A stretch of 64,000 nucleotides of DNA from Roseibium aestuarii (GTDB lineage: Bacteria > Pseudomonadota > Alphaproteobacteria > Rhizobiales > Stappiaceae): NCBI RefSeq assembly GCF_008477545.1, contig NZ_VORA01000001.1, forward strand, positions 310,001 through 374,000, written 5' to 3'. Below the pieces are notes generated by a model. That model searched no databases and was not told the origin of the DNA. It saw only the letters and a list, made by a program, of their open reading frames with translations. The position numbers and the translations under genes were made by a program. Positions 45,379-53,665 of this stretch are shown piece by piece. The number at the start of each line of letters is the position of its first letter. The stretch's first letter is position 1.

Positions 45379-45540
45379 GTATCGGTTTTTTGCGTCCCGC
45401 GCGGCTTGCTTTACGGACCTTACAGTCCTAAATGCGACGGGCTGGCGCGCTACGACGGACAGGCCAGCAGTCTGGGGCCTCTCCCGCCGGATATCCGGAC
45501 GGCGAGATGACATGTCCGGTTTTGATCAGGGGAGACCTTC

Positions 45541-46914
45541 ATGGCTCGCGATACCGTTGATTCCACGCCGCTCGGCACGGTTGCCGATCTGGCTGCGGTG
45601 ATGGAGGCCGGCTGCAAGCCGAAGGAGCGTTTCCGCATTGGCACGGAGCACGAGAAGTTCGGGTTCCGCCTGAGCGATCACACTCCGATCCCCTACGAGG
45701 GCCCCCAGGGCATCGAAGCCGTGCTGACCGGCATGGAAAAGCTGCTGGGCTGGGAACGCATCGACGACAACGGCCGGATCATCGGTCTGGCCGACACGGT
45801 CGGCGGAGGCGCCATTTCCATCGAACCGGGCGGACAGTTCGAGCTCTCCGGTGCCCCGCTGGAAAACCTGCACCAGACCTGTCGCGAGACCCATTCCCAT
45901 CTGGATCAAGTGCGCACCGTGGCCGAGCCCCTGGGCATCGGCTTCCTGGGCGCGGGCATGACGCCCACCTGGACCCGGGACGAGGTGCCGCACATGCCCA
46001 AGTCCCGCTATGACATCATGCGGCGCTACATGCCGAAGGTCGGCAAGTACGGCCTCGACATGATGCACCGCACCTCCACCATTCAGGTGAACCTCGACTT
46101 CGAGAGCGAGGCGGACATGGTGCGCAAGATGCGGATCAGCCTGGCGCTTCAGCCGATCGCGACCGCCATCTTCGCCAACTCGCCCTTCACCGACGGCAAG
46201 GTGAACGGCTACAAGTCCTTCCGTGCCGAGGTCTGGAACGACCTGGATGCGGACCGGACTGGCAACCTTCCCTTCGCCTTCGAGGACGGGTTCGGCTTCG
46301 AGCGCTACGTGGAGTGGGCCCTCGATGTGCCCATGTATTTCGTCAAGCGCGGCCCAACCTATTACGAGGCGACCGACGTCACCTTCCGCCAGTTCATGAA
46401 CGGCGCGCTGAACGGCCGGGTGCCGGATGCGGTGCCGAACCTGGGCGACTGGAACAACCATCTGTCCACCCTCTTCCCGGATGTGCGCCTGAAGACCTTC
46501 CTCGAGATGCGCGGCGCCGATGGCGGCCCCTGGACGCGGATCTGCGCCCTGCCGGCCTTCTGGGTCGGGCTGCTCTATGACGAAACGGCCATGGATGCGG
46601 CCTGGGAACTGGTCAAGGACTGGACCCAGGAAGAGCGCGACGCTCTGCGCCGGGATGTTCCGCGCCTGGCGCTCGACACGCCGTTCCGCTCGGCCAAGGT
46701 GCTGGACATCGCGCGCGAGGCCGTGCGCATCTCCAAGCAGGGGCTCAAGCGCCGCAACCGCCTGAGCACCGGTGGTCTCGACGAAAGCGTCCATCTGGCC
46801 GCCATCGAGGAGAACCTCGCTGCCGGACAGTGCCCGGCCGATGTGCTGCTGCAGCGCTACAACGGCGGCTGGGACGGCGATCTGTCGCGCATCTACACGG
46901 ACTACGCCTACTGA
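45541..46914 (+). CDS. gshA: Glutamate-cysteine ligase, plant-type
   Basis: 457 residues, the plant/alphaproteobacterial class of glutamate-cysteine ligase. F-R-I-G-T-E-H-E-K-F-G-F near residue 30 and I-S-I-E-P-G-G-Q-F-E-L-S near 95 are the ATP/glutamate-site motifs, and M-H-R-T-S-T-I-Q-V-N-L-D follows. It makes gamma-glutamylcysteine, the first step of glutathione synthesis in the cytosol. A GGGGAGA site precedes the ATG. It follows rsmE by 162 bases on the same strand, and a weak terminator follows. Confidence 0.95.
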   Translation: MARDTVDSTPLGTVADLAAVMEAGCKPKERFRIGTEHEKFGFRLSDHTPIPYEGPQGIEAVLTGMEKLLGWERIDDNGRIIGLADTVGGGAISIEPGGQFELSGAPLENLHQTCRETHSHLDQVRTVAEPLGIGFLGAGMTPTWTRDEVPHMPKSRYDIMRRYMPKVGKYGLDMMHRTSTIQVNLDFESEADMVRKMRISLALQPIATAIFANSPFTDGKVNGYKSFRAEVWNDLDADRTGNLPFAFEDGFGFERYVEWALDVPMYFVKRGPTYYEATDVTFRQFMNGALNGRVPDAVPNLGDWNNHLSTLFPDVRLKTFLEMRGADGGPWTRICALPAFWVGLLYDETAMDAAWELVKDWTQEERDALRRDVPRLALDTPFRSAKVLDIAREAVRISKQGLKRRNRLSTGGLDESVHLAAIEENLAAGQCPADVLLQRYNGGWDGDLSRIYTDYAY

Positions 46915-46921
46915 GCGGAAA

Positions 46922-46944
46922 AAGTCCCGCCAAAAGCGGGATTT
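46922..46944 (+). terminator. Weak terminator after gshA
   Basis: AAGTCCCGC and GCGGGATTT pair over nine positions (one G-T) around a five-base loop, with only a short T-run. Confidence 0.55.
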
Positions 46945-47001
46945 GACCTTCGCCCGGATTAAGCGGATCATGGGGGAACGACCGTGATTTGCGAGGCGCT
47001 C

Positions 47002-47829
47002 ATGAAGGACAATCCGTTGGTTCCGTTTGCATTTGATCCGACGGAGCTTGTCCGCGAGGCCCAGGCGCGCTTCGGCTGGAGCGAGACCGATCTCGGCAAT
47101 GCCATGACCGCGCTCATGGGCGCGGCCACTTCCGGCATGAAGGTGCTGGCCGGTGTCTCGCCCATGACGGCCCCAGCGGCTCTGGGATTGCCCGGCGGTG
47201 CGTCCAACCCCTTGTCCATGTTCATGTCTTCGGCCGCTGTGGCCGACGACGCCCCCTATCTGGCCATGGTCTATGGTCCCAAGCCCGTGCGTGAGGCCGT
47301 GGCCCTGCAGATCGCCTCGATCACCGGGCTGCAGCGCGAGGCGATCATGGACATGATGCCTGTCGCCGCGACGCTTGCGCTCGGCCAGATCGCCCGTCCC
47401 TATGTGCCCGAGGATGCAAGGGAGCTGCTTGACGCCTTCATGCGCGGCTATGCCCGCGGGCGCCCGAAGCCCGTGCCCAGCCCTGCAGACTATTTCCAGG
47501 GCTATGCGCAGGCGATGCAGTCCTTCTGGACCGGCTTCCTGAAACCCTTCGGCGGCACGGGACCCGGTGCCGAGGCTGACGATGCGCTGGATCCCCACGT
47601 CAGCGCCCATCAGATGGAAGACGATTTCGAGGACGACCTTCCGCCGGATGACGCGCCCGAAGACACCCCCGAAGAGGTGATGCCCGCCGAGGCGCCTGCC
47701 GGGTTCGAGGCCATGGTGAGCGACTGGATGAGCCGCAGCCGCGAGATGCAGGTGTCCCAGTTCCGGGCCTTCGACAGTCTCTTCGAGCGGGCGCGCCGCG
47801 ACATGGATACGGTCGCCAAGGGAAAATAG
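47002..47829 (+). CDS. DUF937-like conserved protein
   Basis: 275 residues. The central part, R-E-A-V-A-L-Q-I-A-S-I-T-G-L-Q-R-E-A-I followed by M-M-P-V-A-A-T-L-A-L-G-Q-I-A, resembles the helical repeat of DUF937 proteins. A strongly acidic linker, D-D-F-E-D-D-L-P-P-D-D-A-P-E-D-T-P-E-E, and a helical C-terminus follow. No signal peptide or membrane segment is clear. The ATG at 47002 is favoured over an upstream GTG by its GAGGCG site. No function can be given. Confidence 0.75.
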   Translation: MKDNPLVPFAFDPTELVREAQARFGWSETDLGNAMTALMGAATSGMKVLAGVSPMTAPAALGLPGGASNPLSMFMSSAAVADDAPYLAMVYGPKPVREAVALQIASITGLQREAIMDMMPVAATLALGQIARPYVPEDARELLDAFMRGYARGRPKPVPSPADYFQGYAQAMQSFWTGFLKPFGGTGPGAEADDALDPHVSAHQMEDDFEDDLPPDDAPEDTPEEVMPAEAPAGFEAMVSDWMSRSREMQVSQFRAFDSLFERARRDMDTVAKGK

Positions 47830-47890
47830 ACGCTTCTCACCCTTCTCCTGCCAAGAAAGACGCGGTGGGGAAGTCCAGATCAGGACATGA

Positions 47891-47919
47891 AAAAAGGGCC
47901 CGTTCGCAAGAACGGGCCC
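47891..47919 (-). terminator. Terminator of the DUF1127 gene
   Basis: GGGCCCGTTC and GAACGGGCCC form a ten-base-pair stem with a four-base loop; on the minus strand a run of six T residues follows. Confidence 0.88.
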
Positions 47920-47973
47920 AAGTCATTTGGGGTATCGGCATCAAGGGGTTGGTGCCGGGATGGCCGCTGGGTG

Positions 47974-48339
47974 TCAGGCGGCCAGGCTGCTCTCCGAGGT
48001 CTGCGAGGGTGCCGCAGAAGACTGAGAGAAGGGGGAGATGACGGAGGACATGAGGTCGCTCACCGTCAGGGCCGCGCCGGAGGTCACCCGGCGGGCAGGG
48101 AGGCTGGAAACGCTCAGGCGCTCTTCGGCGCGCGCGCTCAGGAGCGGAGCCGGATCAGCGAGAAGGGAGCGGCCGAGGGCGCGTCGAACGTCCCCCCGGG
48201 TCAGACCGATGTCCTCGAGCTGGGCATCGCTCAGGTCATAGAGGCGGGCCGCCTGACGGCGGTTCTTGAACACGCGCAGCTGGCGCCGGGCGCCGGAAAC
48301 GAGCAGGGTGAATGGATTTGTCATTGCGCGATAGAACAT
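47974..48339 (-). CDS. DUF1127 domain protein with Ser/Ala-rich tail
   Basis: 121 residues. The DUF1127 helix pair is at about 24-55: R-R-Q-A-A-R-L-Y-D-L-S-D-A-Q-L-E-D-I-G-L-T-R-G-D-V. Family members in alphaproteobacteria are small, basic, often stress-induced proteins, and some bind RNA. This one is longer than the usual 45-70 residues because of a low-complexity Ser/Ala tail. The ATG at 48339 has GGAGG at nine bases; an ATG 15 bases inside is possible. It is divergent from a LysR gene that probably controls it. Confidence 0.82.
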   Translation of the reverse strand: MFYRAMTNPFTLLVSGARRQLRVFKNRRQAARLYDLSDAQLEDIGLTRGDVRRALGRSLLADPAPLLSARAEERLSVSSLPARRVTSGAALTVSDLMSSVISPFSQSSAAPSQTSESSLAA

Positions 48340-48649
48340 GGCCACAGGCCTCCATGGGGTCGGGGGCTCCACGCCGCGACCGATCGATGAACAGGGTCTG
48401 GAAGAAGGTTTCTCGAGGGGCGCTTTTCGAGCTCTGGGCCGACTATCTGTCAGCCTTAGTTATTACTCAAACGAATGTTTTTTATGGGAATGATCGATTT
48501 CTGTTACCTGAAAGCAAGCTGTTGGAATGGCTGCGGAAATGATGCGTATCTCTCGGATCTGCCGAGGAAAATGTCATGAATGCGACATAATTCATCTCCT
48601 CGACTTATGGAAAAGCTGTTATTGATCGGCGAAATGAATGAGAGGTCTC
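48340..48649. promoter_or_regulatory. Divergent DUF1127/lysR promoter region with inverted repeat
   Basis: An AT-rich region of 310 bases. At 48576-48595, ATGAAT and ATTCAT form a perfect inverted repeat with an eight-base spacer, and it contains a T-N11-A arrangement as in LysR sites. It lies 55 bases before lysR and is the best operator candidate. A second AT-rich patch at 48460-48500 may hold the DUF1127 promoter. Confidence 0.5.
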
Positions 48650-49528
48650 ATGCTCGATCTGGACCAGCTTCGCACCTTCGTGGCCATTGCCGAGAACGGC
48701 AGCTTCACCCGGGCCGCCGAGGCCGTCTACAAGACCCAGTCCGCCGTCTCCATGCAGATGCGCCGGCTGGAGGAGCGGATCGGACGCTCCCTGTTCTTTC
48801 GGGACGGCCGCATGTCCCGCCTGACCGAAGACGGCGAGCGCCTTCTCCACTATGCCCGGCGGCTGGTTCAGCTCAACGACGAGACCCTTGCGGCCTTCGA
48901 CGATTCCGAAGTGGCCGGCTTCGTCCGCCTGGGCACACCGGACGACTATGCCGACCGCTTCCTGCCGGAGATCCTGGCGCGGTTCTCGCGCACCCATCCC
49001 AAGGCCGAGGTCAACGTTGTCTGTGCGCCCACGCCCAATCTCTCGGAGCTGATCCGCACCAACGAGCTGGATGTGGCCATCGTCACGCACGTGCCGAAAT
49101 TCTCCCAGCAGGGCTCCGAGGCGATCCGTCGTGAACCGCTGCTTTGGGTGGTCTCGGCCCGCCATGCGACGGAAAACGAGAACCCTTTGCCGCTGGCGCT
49201 GGGGCGGCCCACCTGCGACTGGCGCAAGGCAGCCCTTGCGGCCCTGGCAGCATCAGGGCGGGAAAGCCGGCTGCTCTATTCCAGCTGGAACTCCACCGCC
49301 GTGGGCGCGGCCGTGCTCGCCGGGCTGGCGATTTCCGTGCTTCCCGAAAGTGCGCTCAGGTCCGGCATGCGCGTGCTGACCGAGGCGGAAGGCTTCCCGA
49401 AGCTGCCCGACTGCGAGATCGGTCTTCTGCGGTCCTGGCGCCAGAACGGCCGGGTCACCGAGGCGCTGGTGGAGCATATCATCTCCTCGCTCGACAACCT
49501 GTCCGTGGCACAGCTCGCTGCCCAGTGA
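48650..49528 (+). CDS. LysR family transcriptional regulator (first paralogue)
   Basis: 292 residues. An N-terminal winged helix (L-D-L-D-Q-L-R-T-F-V-A-I-A-E-N-G-S-F-T-R and K-T-Q-S-A-V-S-M-Q-M-R-R) is followed by a periplasmic-binding-protein-like ligand domain. The ATG at 48650 gives the standard LysR start. The divergent DUF1127 gene is the likely target, together with its own gene. The DNA-binding part is nearly the same as in the LysR gene at 50664. Confidence 0.9.
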   Translation: MLDLDQLRTFVAIAENGSFTRAAEAVYKTQSAVSMQMRRLEERIGRSLFFRDGRMSRLTEDGERLLHYARRLVQLNDETLAAFDDSEVAGFVRLGTPDDYADRFLPEILARFSRTHPKAEVNVVCAPTPNLSELIRTNELDVAIVTHVPKFSQQGSEAIRREPLLWVVSARHATENENPLPLALGRPTCDWRKAALAALAASGRESRLLYSSWNSTAVGAAVLAGLAISVLPESALRSGMRVLTEAEGFPKLPDCEIGLLRSWRQNGRVTEALVEHIISSLDNLSVAQLAAQ

Positions 49529-49640
49529 GGTCATCGTGTGAGGTCATCGTGTGAGACTTTTCAGTGAGGCTTCCCAGCGTGCCCATGCGGTAACGCCGGT
49601 CACCCTGGCTCCAGCCAGTCCTCGCAAGGGGCGGCAGGCG

Positions 49641-50297
49641 TCAACAGGTCCCGGCGCTTTGATGCCAGATCGGGCGATAGCCATTGGCAAGGGCACTGAC
49701 ACTGGCAGGTGGGGTCAGCAGGACGGCCGGCTCGCTCTGCCGCTCGGCAGGTGTCGTCCGCTCATAGCCTGACGGGGTCCAGCGCAGCTCGTCACCGCCT
49801 CGCAGGGCGAACCAGGTTTCTCCACGCGCGATCATGGCGCCCTCGGGCAGGGCGGCGACGTCTGCCGGTGACAGCTTGGGGCGGAAGGGCTGAGTGCGCT
49901 GCGCATGCAGCAACCGGTCGATGACGTCTGCGCTCGGCGGCGAGCCACTTTCGGTCTGCCCCCGTCCCTGTTCCGCAGCCAAGGCCCGTGCATAGGCCTG
50001 CGCCGCGTCCCGCCGGCACTCGAAGCAGGGGCGGTGACCGGCAGCCAGCGCCGTCACCTCGTCCAGGAAGAACAGCTCCGTATATCCGGGCCCCATCACC
50101 TCGCGCTGCCGGTTCTTGAAGTCCAGCGCGCAGCAGATCCAGCGGCGGCTTGCCCACCGGCGTGCGCCAAGCTCACGGCTGTCCGGATCATGCAGCCGCC
50201 CGCCCCGGTTCCCCATCAGGCTGCCACGCTGGCTCATCGCGATGATCTCGCCCGTGGGCAGCACCCGGTTCTGAAGCGGCGATCTGAAGGAGGTCAT
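49641..50297 (-). CDS. Conserved hypothetical protein with cysteine clusters
   Basis: 218 residues from an ATG with GAAGGAGG directly upstream. The N-terminal half has G-N-R-G-G-R-L-H-D, then R-R-W-I-C-C-A-L-D-F-K, Y-T-E-L-F-F-L-D-E-V-T-A-L-A-A-G-H-R-P-C-F-E-C-R-R. The C-C and C-x2-C pairs with nearby histidine could bind a metal ion. I recognise the pattern only as a widely conserved uncharacterised type. It lies between the two LysR genes on the opposite strand. Confidence 0.72.
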   Translation of the reverse strand: MTSFRSPLQNRVLPTGEIIAMSQRGSLMGNRGGRLHDPDSRELGARRWASRRWICCALDFKNRQREVMGPGYTELFFLDEVTALAAGHRPCFECRRDAAQAYARALAAEQGRGQTESGSPPSADVIDRLLHAQRTQPFRPKLSPADVAALPEGAMIARGETWFALRGGDELRWTPSGYERTTPAERQSEPAVLLTPPASVSALANGYRPIWHQSAGTC

Positions 50298-50418
50298 GGG
50301 GCGGCCCGGAGGAAGAGAGAGGCTGTGCAGCGAAATCCGCGTGTCACTGTCAAAGCTTACGCTGAGTTGCCGGAAATGCGCCATTCCGGGTTGAAACCTG
50401 AGTGTAAAATACGGTAAA

Positions 50419-50652
50419 TTACGTAACGGCATATTCTATGCTTCCCTGATGATCAGGGGAACTTGGACTGATCCTTCCCGCCAAGAGGAAGACCACCAGG
50501 ACGATTGTCAGGAAGACTGTCGCCGAGGACAAGCCGGTCAGCTGATGCCAGGCCCGCAGGGCCCGGGGGGACCCGGAGCAGGGGCTCTCAAGACTTGATG
50601 ACATCCCACTGGGTGGGACCATTGCGCCAACCATGTCGAATTCCGTGAACAC
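50419..50652 (-). CDS. Doubtful small ORF with one hydrophobic helix
   Basis: 77 residues. It is divergent from the second LysR gene and starts only 11 bases from it. One hydrophobic segment (about 45-60: S-A-T-V-F-L-T-I-V-L-V-V-F-L-L-A) is the only protein-like feature. The place corresponds to that of the DUF1127 gene beside the first LysR, but no DUF1127 motif is present. It could be a degenerate remnant or simple non-coding sequence. The start region overlaps the lysR promoter. Confidence 0.25.
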   Translation of the reverse strand: MFTEFDMVGAMVPPSGMSSSLESPCSGSPRALRAWHQLTGLSSATVFLTIVLVVFLLAGRISPSSPDHQGSIEYAVT

Positions 50653-50663
50653 GCGAAGGCTTC

Positions 50664-51605
50664 ATGACATATATTCTCGATCTGGATCAATTGCGGACCT
50701 TCCTGGCCATCGCCGAGCTCGGCAGCTTTTCCCGTGCGGGCGAGGCGGTCCACAAGACCCAGTCGGCGGTTTCTATGCAGATGCGGCGCCTGGAGAGCAA
50801 GGTCGGCCACCCGATCTTCACCCGCAAGGGGCGTCACTCGGCCCTGACCCCGGAGGGGCTGCGTCTGGTAGCCTATGCCCGGCGTATGATCGACCTCAAC
50901 AGCGAGACCCTGACGGCCCTGAACAACCAGGATCTCCGCCGCCCCATTCATCTCGGGCTTCCGCATGAGTTTGCCGATCGCATGATGGCTGCTGTCATCG
51001 CGTCCTTCGCGCGCCTCCACCCGGTCTATGATGTCCGGGTCACCTGCTGCACCCGGGAGGAGGCCGAGGCCGCCGTGCGGGCTGGCGCGCTGGATCTTGC
51101 CCTGCTCGTGGCGGTGGACGCAGAGGCTCTGGCCGGCCGTGTGGTGCGCAGCGAGCCGCTCCACTGGGTCGGGTCGCTGGATCACGGGGCGCTCGCCCTG
51201 CGCAAGATCCGGCTGATCCTTGCCGAGGAAGGGTGCCCCTGGCGCGCCGTGGCGCTGGAGCAGCTGCAGCAGGCGGAGCGCCCGCACGAGATTGCCTATC
51301 AGTGCGCCTGTGCCCCGGCGCTCTTCGGGCCGCTCGGCAGCGGGCTCGGCATCACCGTCCTGCCTGAAAGTGCCATCCGCGAAGGCTTGCGGATCCTCGA
51401 TGATACGGACGAGCTGCCGCGCTTGCCCCAGTGCCATGTCAGCCTCTTTGCGCGGGAGAACGCGAGCCATGCCGGGCTCCTGGCGCTCGACCGTCATATC
51501 CGTGCGGCCATCGGGAACTCGAACGGCCTGGATACTGATCCGGAGCCGGGGCCGGTCCGTCCGGTTCGCAACGGCTCCTCCCTGCAGGCACCCCGCCCTC
51601 ACTGA
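50664..51605 (+). CDS. LysR family transcriptional regulator (second paralogue)
   Basis: 313 residues. The first 45 residues (L-D-L-D-Q-L-R-T-F-L-A-I-A-E-L-G-S-F-S-R; K-T-Q-S-A-V-S-M-Q-M-R-R) differ from the regulator at 48650 at only a few positions, while the ligand domain has diverged strongly and carries several cysteines (C-C-T-R-E-E; C-A-C). The pair arose by duplication and now probably senses different ligands. It is preceded by no clear Shine-Dalgarno sequence. Confidence 0.88.
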   Translation: MTYILDLDQLRTFLAIAELGSFSRAGEAVHKTQSAVSMQMRRLESKVGHPIFTRKGRHSALTPEGLRLVAYARRMIDLNSETLTALNNQDLRRPIHLGLPHEFADRMMAAVIASFARLHPVYDVRVTCCTREEAEAAVRAGALDLALLVAVDAEALAGRVVRSEPLHWVGSLDHGALALRKIRLILAEEGCPWRAVALEQLQQAERPHEIAYQCACAPALFGPLGSGLGITVLPESAIREGLRILDDTDELPRLPQCHVSLFARENASHAGLLALDRHIRAAIGNSNGLDTDPEPGPVRPVRNGSSLQAPRPH

Positions 51606-51681
51606 ACCGGGCAGATGGCGGACTTGCGGGAGACAGGGGGAATCGCCTTAAGCTGAAGGCCCTTCTGCGACCGGATCTCCC

Positions 51682-52386
51682 ATGCGCCTTCTCGTCATCG
51701 AAAACTATCCGGACACGCCGCTCGGGCTGGTGGGGGAAACCCTTGCCGCACGCGGCTTGTCGGCCACCATCATTGCCGCCCATGCGGGGGATCCTGTTCC
51801 GGAAACACCGGCGGACCATGCCGGGCTGATCGTGCTCGGCGGCGAGCAGACGGCGGTCAGCGACGATGCCTATCCCTTTCTGCCAAGGGTCTGCGACCTG
51901 ATCCGCAGTTTCCACGACATGGACCGCCCGGTCCTGGGGATATGTCTCGGCTCGCAGCTCATCGCGCGGGCCTTTGGCGGCGAGAATATTCTCGGGCGTC
52001 CGGTGGAATTCGGCTGGCATGAGGTGCGGCCGACGAGCGCCGGACGCGAGGATCCTGTGGTGTCCACGCTTGGGGCCCGCGCGCCCCTGTTCCACTGGCA
52101 CTCCGACACGGTGAGCTTGCCGCCGGAGGCAGTCCATCTGGCCAGCAGCGACCAGACGCCCGTCCAGGCCTTCAGGGTCGGGCGGGCCACCTACGGCCTT
52201 CAGTTCCACTTCGAGGCGGGGGAGGCGGTGGTGCGGCACTGGTCGACCCGCTTCGCCGGATCCATTGCCCATCATGCGCCCGACTGGCCGGATCGGCTGG
52301 AGAGTGAACTCGCGCGGCAGGGGCAGGAGGCGGCCCGCGTCGGCACGTCCATTGCCGGAGCCTGGCTCGACCTGCTTGCAGGGTGA
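51682..52386 (+). CDS. Class I glutamine amidotransferase
   Basis: 234 residues, a stand-alone GATase1 domain. The nucleophile is C88 in G-I-C-L-G-S-Q-L, and the other triad members are H176 and E178 in L-Q-F-H-F-E. F-H-W-H-S-D near 138 is also typical. It resembles the GuaA-like proteins that hydrolyse glutamine or gamma-glutamyl amides. It lies 76 bases after the second LysR. The acceptor reaction is unknown; gamma-glutamyl hydrolase activity (PuuD-like) is possible but PuuD has a somewhat different motif set. Confidence 0.85.
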   Translation: MRLLVIENYPDTPLGLVGETLAARGLSATIIAAHAGDPVPETPADHAGLIVLGGEQTAVSDDAYPFLPRVCDLIRSFHDMDRPVLGICLGSQLIARAFGGENILGRPVEFGWHEVRPTSAGREDPVVSTLGARAPLFHWHSDTVSLPPEAVHLASSDQTPVQAFRVGRATYGLQFHFEAGEAVVRHWSTRFAGSIAHHAPDWPDRLESELARQGQEAARVGTSIAGAWLDLLAG

Positions 52387-52387
52387 T

Positions 52388-52414
52388 CCGTCAGGCCTGT
52401 CGTCGGCCTGACGG
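52388..52414. terminator. Hairpin between convergent amidotransferase and lldD genes
   Basis: CCGTCAGGCC and GGCCTGACGG form a perfect ten-base-pair stem with a seven-base loop, two bases after the amidotransferase stop. No T-run; it may end transcripts weakly in both directions. Confidence 0.5.
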
Positions 52415-52445
52415 AACGGGTCGGAGAGAACCGTGCGGGAGGTGC

Positions 52446-53582
52446 TCAGAGCACCAGATTGTGCCGGCCGACCTTCTCGATATTGGTTTCGCCGCAAAGG
52501 CCCATGGTCACGTCCAGCTCCTTGCGGATGATCTCCAGCGCCTTGGTGACGCCGGGCTTGCCTAGGGCGCCAAGGCCATAGATGTAGGAGCGGCCGATGA
52601 AGGTGCCCTTTGCGCCCATGGCCACGGCCTTGAACACATCCTGGCCCGAGCGGACGCCGCCATCCATGTGCACCTCGATCTTGTCGCCCACGGCGTCCAC
52701 GATCTCCTTCAGCACGTCATAGGACGCCTGCGCCCCGTCGAGCTGCCGCCCGCCGTGATTGGAGACGATGATCGCATCGGCGCCGATCTCGGCCGCGATC
52801 TTCGCATCTTCCACATCGTTGATGCCCTTGAGGATCAGCTTGCGGTTCCAGTGCTTCTTCACCCATTCCACCGAAGACCAGTCCAGCGTCGGGTCGAACT
52901 GGCTCGCCGTCCACTCTGCGAGGGACGACATGTCGTCGACGCCCTTCACATGGCCGTGGATGTTGCCGAACTGGCGCCGCTTGGTCTGCGCCATGGCGAG
53001 GCACCAGCGCGGCTTGAACAGCAGGTCGAGCAGCACGCGCGGCGTCGGCTTGGGCGGGGTCGACAGGCCGTTCTTGATGTCCATGTGGCGCTGGCCCAGC
53101 ACCTGCAGGTCGAGGGTCAGGCAGAGTGCGGAACAATTGGCCGCAAGCGCGCGCTGCATCAGGCTTTCAGAGAAGCCGCGATCGCGCATCACGTAGAGCT
53201 GGAACCAGAACGGGGTTTTGGTGTGCTCCGCCACGTCCTCGATGGAGCAGACGCTCATGGTGGTGAGCGTGAAGGGCACGCCGAATTCCTCGGCCGCCTG
53301 GGCCGCGAGGATCTCGCCATCCGCGTGCTGCATGCCAGTCAGGCCGACCGGGGCGAGGGCCACGGGCATGGAGACCTCCTGCCCGAGCATGGTGGTGTTG
53401 AGGCTGCGGTTGTCGATGTTGACCGCCACCCGCTGACGCAGCTTCTGCCGCTGGAAGGCGGCTTCGTTGTCCTTGTAGGTGCCCTGGGTCCAGGACCCAG
53501 TATCGGCATAGTCGTAGAACATCTTGGGCACCCGGCGTTTCGCCAGGGCCTGAAGGTCTGCGATGCTGGTGATCGGCTGCAT
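52446..53582 (-). CDS. lldD: FMN-dependent L-lactate dehydrogenase
   Basis: 378 residues, family of alpha-hydroxyacid oxidising flavoenzymes. The N-terminal F-Y-D-Y-A-D-T-G-S carries the substrate tyrosine, and the catalytic base is H276 in S-N-H-G-G-R-Q-L-D-G. D-G-G-V-R-S-G-Q-D-V and G-R-S-Y-I-Y-G follow as phosphate-binding parts. It oxidises L-lactate to pyruvate at the inner membrane, donating electrons to the respiratory chain. The ATG at 53582 gives the normal family start. It lies 83 bases downstream of a GntR gene and probably forms a unit with it. Other 2-hydroxyacids are possible substrates. Confidence 0.9.
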   Translation of the reverse strand: MQPITSIADLQALAKRRVPKMFYDYADTGSWTQGTYKDNEAAFQRQKLRQRVAVNIDNRSLNTTMLGQEVSMPVALAPVGLTGMQHADGEILAAQAAEEFGVPFTLTTMSVCSIEDVAEHTKTPFWFQLYVMRDRGFSESLMQRALAANCSALCLTLDLQVLGQRHMDIKNGLSTPPKPTPRVLLDLLFKPRWCLAMAQTKRRQFGNIHGHVKGVDDMSSLAEWTASQFDPTLDWSSVEWVKKHWNRKLILKGINDVEDAKIAAEIGADAIIVSNHGGRQLDGAQASYDVLKEIVDAVGDKIEVHMDGGVRSGQDVFKAVAMGAKGTFIGRSYIYGLGALGKPGVTKALEIIRKELDVTMGLCGETNIEKVGRHNLVL

Positions 53583-53665
53583 GTGACGTTTCCCCTCGGT
53601 TCGGTTGAAATGGCCTCGGCGGGCCATGGCGTGTCGGGCCTTGCGCGGCCCTTGCAGGACATGTG

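Noticed and set aside
45526-47610. 694-residue minus-strand frame
   Set aside because: Antisense to gshA and the following gene; histidine/arginine-rich shadow of GC-rich codons.
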